Assembly (NCBI GenBank): GCA_018398765.1
Contig: JAHBMJ010000776.1
Coordinates: 1 to 29,805 of the forward strand
Length of the DNA: 29,805 nucleotides
Source: Chromera velia
Taxonomy: Eukaryota; Sar; Chromeraceae
Direction of reading: 5' to 3'
In this document: positions 18,754 through 28,475 of the stretch, piece after piece
How the letters are laid out: each line of letters starts with the position of its first letter
Numbering within the stretch: the stretch's first letter is position 1
The notes under the pieces: model-generated
Seen by the model: only the letters and a program-made list of their open reading frames with translations
Told to the model about the DNA's origin: nothing
Databases searched by the model: none
Made by a program: the position numbers and the translations under genes

Positions 18754-19927
18754 CAAGTTTGATCTCTTCGATGGAGGGAGGAAGAAAACGCATAAAGAGG
18801 AAGATCTTCTCAGGGGAGACACCGTGTGTTTCTGCAAAGTTCAGGGGGCTCACAAAAAATCAAAGACATCAGAAACAGAGACACATTCAGAACGAAAGCA
18901 TGCATGTGGCAACACACGACAGACACGCTCTCACAAAAAGCTATTCCTCGAACTGCATGTAAATGCCTTGAATTTCTTTCTCCTCAACTCGCTAAGCAGT
19001 GTACCTGCCGCGAAGAATCAAGCTTGACGCACGGACGAATTACCCACTGGCAGGTCCTCCAGGCATGAAGACAGACACAAAGGGAGGCAAGCAACGAATC
19101 TGGCTGCTCTGAAAAAACGACACGTCTCAATCGCGAGCAAGAGGACGCTCATTCAGTCAGTCAATCGGCGACTCAATGAACCGGTGCGTCTGTGAAATGA
19201 AAGAGAGAGAGGGAGAGAGAGAGAGAGAGATTCACCTGAGAGGTCAATCGCTCTGGGGGGATTCACGAAGACTTTGCCTCGAGTTCTGTTCTGCAAGGGA
19301 AAAAGAAAGAGGGGAAGGAAGGAAGGAAGGAAGGAAGGAAGAAAGAAAGAAAAAAAGAAAGAAAGAAAGAAAGAAAGAAAGACCGAAAAACGAAAGGAAT
19401 GCAGGAAGCTGTGGAACGCTGAAAGGAGTAAAAGAAAAGAGACCTGCAAGCATACAACGCTTCTTCAGTACAGGTGCAGGTGGAATGTCCCCATGCATGC
19501 ATGAACGAACGAACGAACGAGAGCTTGGAAAGACAGAGAAGACAAGAAACGGAAGACAGGATTGTCCGAACAGCTAGAGAAGAAAAGGAGGAGGGAGAGA
19601 AGGGAAGAACAAAAACAGGAAGGAGCATTGAATAGCGGCTGAGGGTCAGATGACGGGAGGGACTCATTGAATGTTTCTACCATCGATCTGATGTGACAAA
19701 AAAAAAACAAGCACCACAATCGTCTCCGTTCAGATAGGCATGCACAGAGCCTCACAGTCCTTTCATGTTTCCACATCAGCAGCCAGAATAGAAGGACGGA
19801 AATCGTGTGCCCCCACCCGTGTATGTCTGTCTTTTTGACGCACGCACCTACCCACCTTCTTGTACAGCCAGGCCGCCAGCCAGGCCATTCCGAAAGAGTC
19901 TCGTTGCTTGGCGAGCGCAGAGAGGGT
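18320..19927 (-). CDS. Unrecognised multi-exon gene, four phase-compatible exons
   Basis: Exon 19927-19856 (TLSALAKQRDSFGMAWLAAW then LYKK; CTGCAG acceptor, GTGGGT donor, phase 0 at both ends). Exon 19290-19236 (NRTRGKVFVNPPRAIDLS; TTGCAG acceptor, GTGAAT donor, ends phase 1). Exon 18831-18754 (THGVSPEKIFLFMRFLPPSI then EEIKL; TTTGCAG acceptor, GTCTGT donor, enters and leaves in phase 1). An exon starting at 18371 after CACGCAG enters in phase 1 and reads SVAVKGKALPLLQRFF, with its 3' end uncertain (a GTGGAG donor near 18322 is one option). All three junctions keep phase. I do not recognise the protein. No start or stop is assigned; 24560-24604 may be an upstream exon, which would imply a long intron. 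Confidence 0.4.
18711..18752. repeat. (GACA)n microsatellite
   Basis: About ten uninterrupted GACA units, directly at the proposed GTCTGT donor of the exon ending at 18754. Confidence 0.9.
19193..19382. repeat. Purine microsatellites (GA)n, (GGAA)n, (GAAA)n
   Basis: GA-rich run at 19202-19230, GGAA units at about 19316-19340 and GAAA units to about 19382. A small exon (19236-19290) is squeezed between them. Confidence 0.8.
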
Positions 19928-21076
19928 CTGCAGGCATAACAGTGCGGTGAAAGAGACGGAGGGCATTCTTGGGGCGGGGGGGGGAGACGAGGAGTGGGGC
20001 TGAGTTGGCACATGGGGCAGGGTAAAGAGGCGATAGGCCAGCTGGGGGAGGGGAAACAACGCGAGAGGGAGGAACTCACTAGAAAGAAAGGAAGCAAGCA
20101 AGAACCAAAAAGTAAGGAGGAAAGTACGGAACAAAAAATGAATGAAGAGCGAGCAATCCGATTCCTCAATTTCTGCAGAAACCGCACTTTTTTGGTCTCT
20201 CTCAAAGAGCCATCTAGAGGGAATGTGCCATTGCGGGACTGCACCGTGGTACAGACCTCCACACGCGCACACACGTTTCCTCAGTGATCGGTTACTCTCC
20301 TGGACTCCCTGGTGATTTCTGTGTCCGACTTATTGAATTCTTCAAAGCAGCCATTGATCAATGTGCACAGACAGACCTCAGAAGAGAGCCCGGAACGCTG
20401 GAGGATGACGAAAAGGGCGTGCTCTCTGGTCTTCCACCTCTCCCTTTGCGTCTCTCCTTGTTGAAGTGCAACAGGGTCTTCGTCCTTTTCCTCATCCTCT
20501 CGGTATGCACCCCTTTCATGATGTTCCTCTCCGTCTTCAATCATTTCAAGGGGGTGCTCCATACTCACGCAGAGGGAGCGGACAGGCAAAAGGCCAGGGA
20601 TACGACGGAAACCCAAAGCTAAGCAAGCAGGATCAACACTCGTTGTGGAGACCCGCTAGGAGACCTGCGGCTGGGAGGACAGCGAAGATTCAAGGAATCC
20701 TATATCGATATGTTTGTCAGCTCCGAATCACGCAAACAGTTGAGGATCGGCACAGCCATACACATTCCTGCAACGTTTTTTTCATCTTTGACCCGTTCAA
20801 TGACTCAGATTCATCGAAACTAAATTGTGATTCGAAAGGATTTGGAACATTTTCGAGCAGCAATCGTCCAATCTCAGTGTTGCAGAACGTTGCAGAGAAT
20901 CGGTCGAAAAAAACGTACCGTTTGCGAGAACGTACGCGTACACAAACGTTAAGTTTTGTCAAAAAGTATCACAAAGCCTGAAGCACGAAGACGGAAACCC
21001 AACAGATATATAGCCAGTGGATTGCCACATTGAAACCCCTGGTCACCCACTAGACGAAAATCCACTGTAATCCACT
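19928..21076. other. No firm gene; weak minus-strand coding signals
   Basis: A minus-strand open frame at 20562-20281 starts with ATG (MEHPLEMIEDGEEHHERGAY) and is acidic and polar. Just upstream a CTGCTTGCTTAG acceptor and a GTGAGTATGG donor bracket 53 bases. Either could be an exon of the gene at 18320-19927, but phase and homology do not decide. On the plus strand 20757-20979 is open and Ser/Asn-rich without known relatives. Confidence 0.3.
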
Positions 21077-21105
21077 GAGACGAGACGAGACGAGACGAGA
21101 CAAGA
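21077..21105. repeat. (GAGAC)n pentanucleotide repeat
   Basis: Four to five GAGAC units followed by a CAAGAC variant. Confidence 0.8.
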
Positions 21106-21168
21106 CAGGATAAGTTTATCTATTAGCTAGTGGTAGCCACCAAACGAGAATATAAACGCTATAACTGG

Positions 21169-21500
21169 CATACCATATATTTCACCATACTTTGCCCACC
21201 AGAGTAATGGCAGGGTTAAACTTTTAGGTTATTTCGGATCCTCCACCTAAACATACAAAGTTTTAAAAAACTCCAGATAAATCTATGTAAAGAGCCTGCC
21301 CAAAACTGAGGGGGCACTCATGTATTACAGCCTACAAGAAGCGTGCACTGCCTCAGTCATAGCTCAGGATTCCTCAATCTAACCTAGAGAGAGAAAAGAG
21401 TCACCAGCCTCCCAGGTGAACAGTTTGGTTGGTGGCACTGAGTGCCCTACAGAAAAAGAAAAGCGATACATATGGACAGAGGGGCATACAGTGAGATGGA
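21169..21500. repeat. Dispersed direct repeat, copy 1
   Basis: Starts near CATACCATATATTTCACCAT and ends near GACAGAGGGGCATACAGTGA. It matches 22098-22402 over most of its length with roughly one difference in ten bases and some indels. Confidence 0.7.
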
Positions 21501-22097
21501 TAGGCAAATCTTTGAGTTTTTATCACTCTAATAAAAATTTGATGGAAAAGGCTGTTCTATGGACCCCCCCGACCTCAAAAATGTAATCAGCAACTTTGGA
21601 GACTCCCATTTGGTTACTTGAGCTCTGACCCAAGATCTGCCTTAACTTTGTACGATCTCGATCTCCAGCAAAAAAAGAGATAGCAGACAAATGTATGCAC
21701 GGGCGGCCCCGGAAGGCAGTACGAAAGTGGGCAAAGTATGAGTAAATCTAGTATCTGAAGAAAAATTTGTATGGGAGGTCATAGAAGGAGGCAGGAGGCA
21801 GGAACGGCATATAAACAGGAAAAGGTCTCATGGTATACGGAAAATAAAAAACGCCATCTCTGGTCAGAAGAGTACAACACAGCCATACAGAGTAAAATCT
21901 AGAGTAAAATGAAAGATATAGAGGGGGGTGCACGTCTAGTGCTTTGCTGACCTGCCTTCCTCTCTCACCACAGAAGAGCTAAACAGAGGAGAGCCTCAAG
22001 GAAGATGCCGAAGGAGTGGACTTGTAGAGAGCATATATGCACTAACATATACACTGAGTAGATTTAGCCAAAGAAGAGAAACAACAAGAAACAAACG

Positions 22098-22402
22098 AAC
22101 ATACCGTATATTTCACCATACTTTGCCTATGCACCGGGGTTTTGGGTCCTCCACCTAAACATATAAAGTTTAAAAAAACTCTAGATAAATCCATGCAAAG
22201 CTAGAGCCTGCCCAAAAGTGAGGGGGCACTCATGTATTGCAGCCTATAAGAAGCGTGCCCTGCCTCAGTCATAGCTCAGGATTCCTTAATATAACCTAGA
22301 GAGAGAAAAGAGTCGCTAGCCTCCCGGGTGAACAGTCTGGTGGGTGCCCTGCAGAAAGAGAAAAGCGACACACATGGACAGAGGGGCATGCAGGGAGACT
22401 AT
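22098..22402. repeat. Dispersed direct repeat, copy 2
   Basis: Same orientation as 21169-21500, about 600 bp after its end. A pair of degenerate solo-like or LTR-like repeats of a small non-autonomous element is possible. No coding sequence lies between them, and no clear target duplication was found. Confidence 0.7.
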
Positions 22403-22700
22403 ATGATTCTGTACTATATGATTCTCTAGATATATATGTCTTTAGATATATTTTTTATAACCTATAATATACTATATGCACATAAAAAAATATATAGAAA
22501 AAATATATGAGGTAAGACTATCGTAATGAAAACTTTCTTTAAGAAGGGTTCTTCGGTGAACCATCGGTGAACCAATGAAGTGAAAATCTGTTTATACATT
22601 GAAGAAATGGCATAGATATATTAAATACATATAGATATATTTTTAAAATTGAAAATATAATATAAAAATATATATACAGATCACGCCGAGCGAGATACTA
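22403..22700. other. AT-rich island
   Basis: Dense TATA/ATATAT words with short inverted repeats and a directly repeated GGTGAACCA near 22555-22575. No gene. Confidence 0.6.
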
Positions 22701-24382
22701 CTAGTATAGATCCTAGAGTAGATCATTCTGCTCTTTCACTCAGCTACAGTCAGCACATACAGGGCCTCACATCGCATGCCTGTTATGAAATCTTCAACTG
22801 GTTCATTGAAAAATAGAACAGAAGATTCGGAGCAGAGAGAATCCCATGGGCACACACGTGCTGATGGCCCAGTGATGGAACATCATGGAAGCTTGGAATC
22901 AAAGTGCGCTGACCTTATTTTAGAAAAAGAGAAAGGGGATTTCATTTTCTTTTTGCGGCTGTCCTCCAATTATTGACAAACCGTCAGGCAGTGTGCTGCT
23001 TGCCTCGATTGTCTGCAGCACAGCACATTGCGGCACTGTCTGTCGGTGCATCTGCACCTTGAGATGCATGCATGTCTCTGCATGGTTCCTCAACCAGTCC
23101 TTCAACTGTAGACTCTTCCTGTGTTCAAAGCATGTGCATACACACGCATACGCATGCATACGTAAATAGGGAATCCAAATTGCCGACTTAATTTAATTTA
23201 CCTTCCCTCTTTACTAATTTCTTCCTTCCTCGGCTCAGACAGTTAATTGTTCATCCATGCACCCGTCTGCCTGTTCACTTTCCCCTCTTTTGGGAGGAAG
23301 AGAGACGACGGCAATTCACATTCTACGACCGCATTGACCCCCTCCATATACTTCCCCTTCTGTCTAATTACACACCGAGCCTTCAATGCCGACTGACTGA
23401 CTGACTGACTGCGCTCTCTTTAGCGAGAGCGGGCGATCAAAGGAAAGAACGTCAAGAAAGAGGGTTGCAGTCGCATGCTGTGAAGTAGAAGAGCAGTCAC
23501 AAAAGGAACATGAGAGGGTGTCGTCCAACAACGAATAAGAGATAGAAGGAAAGACAGGGGAGAAAGAGCTTGATCGAAAAAAAGAAGAAACTCTTCGCCA
23601 CATCGTTTGATTAGTACAAAGAGCAGATTCATTCCAGGCAGGAGGCAATCAAGCTTTAGTTAAGGAATGAAAGAATGAGGGGAGGCTCTGGAATTCAGAA
23701 AATTTCATCAATTTGACCATGCAGCCCGATTCGTCCTTTCTTTCTTTCGATCGAAACCCTCTGCGTTTCTCTCTTTGCCTTCCTCCTCTCTTATTCCCTG
23801 CTTCATTCACATTGGTGATCGACCTCTCGAGTTCCGCTTTTCCCTTTGTCATCAAACATTCCAGTCAGTCATTCAGTCAGTCAGTCGGATTGACTGACGG
23901 AACACTGTGACACCGCTTTCTGTTTATTATTTTTTTCTCGCACATAGTCAAACTGTGCATCTCTTCCTCCCAACCCCGCCCCGCCCCTCCTTCAGAACAC
24001 AGATCGATTGCCCACGAATCCACTGGCACCAGGGGACCCGCACGCAGGAAAGACAGAGGAAGGAAGGAAGAAATAAGAAGTGATAAGAAGGAGGAACAAG
24101 GAGCAACACACACACACACACTGGAGGAGAAGGGGGGGTCGGAAGAGAACGAAGGAGAAAGAAGGCCGAAAGCCCCAAAGTCTACACAAAGACTAAGGAA
24201 TGAGTCACACAGAAATGGGGAAGAGACAAGAAAAGAGGAGAAGGAAGCAGACGGGAAGACCGAAACCATGCATGAACGTTGCGGAAAGAAAAGAGCCACA
24301 TCAATCGACGTACGTGTCCAGTCAACACGATGACTACGCGAAGGGATGGCTTCATCGTCCATCTATACTCTCCTCCTTCCAG
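22701..24382. other. No supported gene
   Basis: Short open frames only (plus 22776-22976; minus 22920-23159, 23364-23648, 23877-24362). Small tandem runs include ACTG at 23391-23411, CAGT at 23863-23886 and CA at 24106-24121. This stretch would be intron if the exon at 24560-24604 belongs to the gene at 18320-19927. Confidence 0.4.
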
Positions 24383-24480
24383 ACAACTGAAAATAGTTTC
24401 TTCACTTGGCCCTGAGGCAGCAGTGAAAGCCTAAACAACTGAAACTGCTTGCTTCACTTGGCCTTGAGGCAGCAATAAAT
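24383..24480. repeat. Two tandem 51-bp units
   Basis: ACAACTGAAA...TTCACTTGGCCYTGAGGCAGCA occurs at 24383 and again at 24434. Confidence 0.7.
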
Positions 24481-24559
24481 GTCTTGACGTCTGAAACTGG
24501 TTGGTTTGGTTGGTTTTGCTGTGCTGTCTGCCCCCAACTCCTCTGTCACCGCCCCGTAC

Positions 24560-24604
24560 GTGTTCCGCAGCTTCGAACACGCCCAGGCTACTCGATTTCG
24601 CCAT
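24560..24604 (-). CDS. Candidate short 5' coding exon
   Basis: ATG at 24604 in good context (GCCATGGCG) encodes MAKSSSLGVFEAAEH and is followed by a GTACGG donor at phase 0. A TTTCTTCCTAATGCAG acceptor lies just upstream, so it could be the first coding exon after a 5' UTR intron, or an internal exon. Phase 0 is compatible with the exon starting at 19927. No homology is recognised. Confidence 0.3.
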
Positions 24605-24789
24605 GGCTCCTGCATTAGGAAGAAAGGGAGAGGGTTTACACACATTTTGGGAACGCTTTCAAAACATTGCATTTGAATTCAATTCATTGGCCTCATCTGA
24701 GCCTTGATAAGGCCTGTCTGATCTCTCTACACTTCCATTCAGCGAGACCCTCAGAAGCAGCAACACTTTATTTTGTCATAAGATGGCGC

Positions 24790-25331
24790 TTAGCCCCCCA
24801 TTCCCCGTCCGCAAGGTATTGAGAGATCCCGGTCATCAACTGGCAGTGCCCCGGGCGCCACTGTCTTCACAAGAAAGCCTGCAATAGTCGTCATGCAGCA
24901 TACACACGTGCACGTCATTTTGAAATCATGATACAGGGATTGCTGATGAATTAACAGTTTGTACATGCATAAACACAGCATACGGACACCACAGCTGCCG
25001 TGTATGCACCCCGGTTGCGGTCTTGAAAGAAAGTCAAGCTGCGTTGTGGTCTCTGCATGACTCACCCAAAAAGAAAGTCGGCACAGGTAGGGGACAGACA
25101 AAAGAAAACCAAAGAAGGCAGAACTAATTCAGGAGGATTAATGAGACGCTGCGACATGCAGCAGGCAAAAACACAAAGTGTGAGGTCCGTCGATTGACAT
25201 TGAATCTCCCCGACCTCATCTTTGGGCTGATGTGACTTGATTCGAGATTGAGGGGTCTTTCTCTTCACTCGCGCGTGGCGTTCAACGTGGTGGGAAAACT
25301 CGGTGTTGGAGAAGTTTTTGTCGTTGTACAT
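24790..25331 (-). CDS. Weak candidate small two-or-more-exon gene
   Basis: An ATG at 25331 opens a frame (MYNDKNFSNTEFSHHVERHA) with a possible GTCGGG donor after KSHQPKDE. A terminal exon at 24878-24790 follows a GACTATTGCAG acceptor and reads FLVKTVAPGALPVDDRDLSI to a TAA. Phases of the two do not match directly, so a middle exon would be needed; a GTGAGT donor near 25063 hints at one. No domain is recognised. Confidence 0.2.
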
Positions 25332-25508
25332 GAAAGGAGGAGGGCAAAGCGGGGGAAAGCGGCAGAGAACGCACAGAGAGGGTTACGTTTAGCGAGCTGG
25401 TTATTGAACATCGAGCACGGTTTGAACTCATATAAAGTCTGGAGTTGCTTTCGTTTGCAGATTGCTGGATCGTTTGCAAAAGGCTGTGCTCTTTTCGTTT
25501 GCAGGAAG

Positions 25509-25616
25509 TTGCGCGTCATTTTCAAAGAGGTTTGAGTTGTGTTCGTTTGCAGAGAGATGAAATTGCGCGTCATTTTCAAAGAGGTTTGAGTTGTGTTCGT
25601 TTGCAGAGAGATGAGA
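25509..25616. repeat. Two tandem 54-bp units containing TTCGTTTGCAG
   Basis: Units at 25509-25562 and 25563-25616 are identical but for single bases. The acceptor-like word TTCGTTTGCAG also occurs twice just upstream (near 25450 and 25495). Confidence 0.8.
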
Positions 25617-26607
25617 TTTATTTTCTTTTGCTTTTTGAAAAAAACAAATGCACGTTCACCATTTGACCATTCCGGCAGCACACAAGTTAACACCTTCAGA
25701 TCGTCATCCGACTTTTGCGCCACTCTGGGTGCCCGCTCGCCGCATTACAACTGCCACGGAAAAAGCTAACCGGTTGAAACAATGCGGCGGTAGACACGCA
25801 GAGCGAACAAAAGCAGGAGACGGTCTATGGCCGAGCTGACCAGTGAAGGATTCGAAGTTATCCGCGATCGAAGTCCAGTTGGGGGGGCGTGTCATTGCAG
25901 AGAGAGACAGAGGGAGTCCAACGGTGCATGGGCCCGGCACGCTCCGTTTCATGCAATACGTACAGGCCACCACTCGGATCAAGAGGTCCTGCCTTGAAGG
26001 TCTCGGAGAGGATCTTCTGCGATCTTCTGTGGACGCCCTGGAGCGAAGCGGATCAACCCCCCCCACCCCCACCTCTGCTAAGCGCCCATCTTAACGTTTG
26101 AATGCGTGCAATCTTCACCACAGGGCCATTCTAGCTTTCGACTGCATACCTCTGTCTCAAATCTCGTGCCTGACCTTTTCATCTCTTTGCCTGGCTGGCT
26201 GCCTGAATGCATCTTCTTTGCTCTCTATCTAAGCTTCTGAAAGGTTTTTGTTCTTCCCAGTTTGAAGGTGACATCCGTAGAAAAGAGTCTGCAAAGGTCG
26301 ACTTTTGACATTAGATCTTGACTAAGCAAGTGACCTCTGTATGTGTGCATTCAGTCGCATTCTCGTGACAGCCTCGGGCGAACCGAAATGGAATCATCAA
26401 ATGCACACGTGGAGAAAGTGCTTCGTTCGTGTAGAGAGCCAAAACCAGCCAGAACAATCGAGCCAGAGGCCAGCGGATAGCAAACGGAGTAGGCCCTGGC
26501 GTGAAAAAGATGGAAAAAGAGCGTCAGGATGTGTGAGGCAGGTTGGGAGGCACAAACGACTGTCATTTCGGACCTATACAAGCCGACAGAATGACCAGAG
26601 GTCCGAC
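25617..26607. other. No firm gene between the small-gene candidate and the ankyrin-like gene
   Basis: A minus-strand frame (26072-25704) and overlapping plus-strand frames (25648-26094, with a TGA at 25837) are open, but lack ATG support, splice context or homology. The 3' UTR of the ankyrin-like gene should start at 26607. Confidence 0.35.
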
Positions 26608-28342
26608 CTACGAACGTGACAATCGCGCCGCTGACCCGGTATTTGAGTGTGACGGTTTCCTTTTCTGGCCCCTCGCGGCTTGACAGCTCATGTACTCGTC
26701 TTGCGGGTCGTCTCCGTCTTCGTCGCCAAGCTCGTTGTCGGTTTGTGTCTTCTGCTGCACAGTGAATTTAGAGCACATCAAAAGAATTAAGATGCCTGCA
26801 TTAGTGTTCTTTTCTTCACACATTCGTCTTTTCTGTTTGCATGCCTTCCAATCTTACCCCTTACCTTCTCATATTCCTTCCTTAATAATTGCCTTCTTAC
26901 GGATTCGTCCTTTCTCATTTCAGGCAAGATTGCCTTCAGTCCTTCTCTATTATCTTCCATTTGTTATTCCCCAAGTAATATGTTCCTCTTCCCTTCTCTC
27001 TCCAATCTCTCCATGAAGCAACAAATTGTAAAAACACGAGAGAGGCATGAAATCGCGACAGATAAAATCACAGGCCTTCGTGGAGTGATGCTCATAAAGG
27101 GCACTTTGTGCAAGAGAGAACAGTGACAGACAAGAAGACAGACTGACAGCGCGCACATAGTCGACCAAAGGGAGAGGCACTCCATGTGTCCTGTACCGCG
27201 CTGCGAAATCCTTCATCTCCATTTGCTTCAGGGCCTGGAGCTCCATGAGGAACTGCCCTACTTCTTTGGGGGAGAAGAGTGTGTCCATGAAGGACTTTTT
27301 GGAAGACTTGGGAAGCTGTCGAAGGTGTCGCTTGAGAATGCCTTCTGCCAAAAGGTGTAAGAAGGGCACCAGCCCAATGTTTCTGTTTTTGTCTTCCCCG
27401 TCCCCCTGGTTGATCTCTTCTTGAACGTCGATACCACTGCAGATTTCGGAGCTGTAGAGGCAGATCTCGATCTGCGACAAAAGAGACACAATCCACTTAT
27501 GCAGACCATTCTCCCGGAGCCTTGCCATCTCTTCAAAAAGAGTTTCTGTTGGCAGCTGACACAAAATTTCAACCACTGCGGCGCGCCATGAGGCCGGCAC
27601 TGTCTCTGTCGGGTCTCTCTCCTGCTGTTGGAGCAGCAGCGAAGCCAGGACGGATCGCGAGGGCCCCCCCAACACGTTTGCACCCCTTTCTTCTGTCCAA
27701 GGGAAAAACAGCCCCGTCTGTGCGCTTTTGATGGCTTTGGTCAAATCTAAGGACGACCATCCCTGGAATGCCTTAAACAAAGCACTCTTTGAAAGGATCG
27801 GCAGTTTCTTCAAAAGAGGGATCTTCTTCTTTAAGACCCTCCAACACTCCTTCTCCGTTGGTTGAATGCCAGTTACGTCCAGGCCCTCCAGGACTTCCAC
27901 CGTTCTGACTGGGCCTGCTGCTGCTGCGGTGTTCAGGAGATTCTTCACAGAACTCGGGATTCGAATCTTGCCAGAGGTCGCATCGGTCAACTTCGATGTG
28001 AGAGAGCGGATAAGGTCCCTCCGCAGCCGTCGGGGGAGGACCCCTCTCGTTGCAGGGATAAGCCTTTCGCAGAGAGCGTCCAATTTCTCATCGTCCTGCA
28101 ATCTCCAAACAAAATGTACAGAGAAGGATATTTCTTGAAGAGACAAAGGGGCTCAGAAGACCACGAGAAAACAGCCCAGCATATTAGAGGCACAATCCCA
28201 TTATTCGGACATGATCAGAAAGATTGTCTTTTGAAAACAAGACGGAAAAGCACAGTGGATCGGGACAGAAAGCCTGCCTATCAACCTCTTTATGCAATGA
28301 CCAGTCTGTCTGGGAAGACAAAAGAAGAAGTCGTTTCTCTCC

Positions 28343-28384
<42 letters not shown>

Positions 28385-28440
28385 GTCTGTCTGTCTGTCT
28401 GTCTGAGAAGAAGAAACATATAGTCTGTCTGTCTGATGTA

Positions 28441-28475
<35 letters not shown>

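Noticed and set aside
19856-19927. Exon WLAAWLYKK as the N-terminus of a Rad21/SCC1-type kleisin
   Set aside because: The short WLAA...KK pattern is suggestive, but the surrounding residues and the following exons do not fit the kleisin N-terminus.
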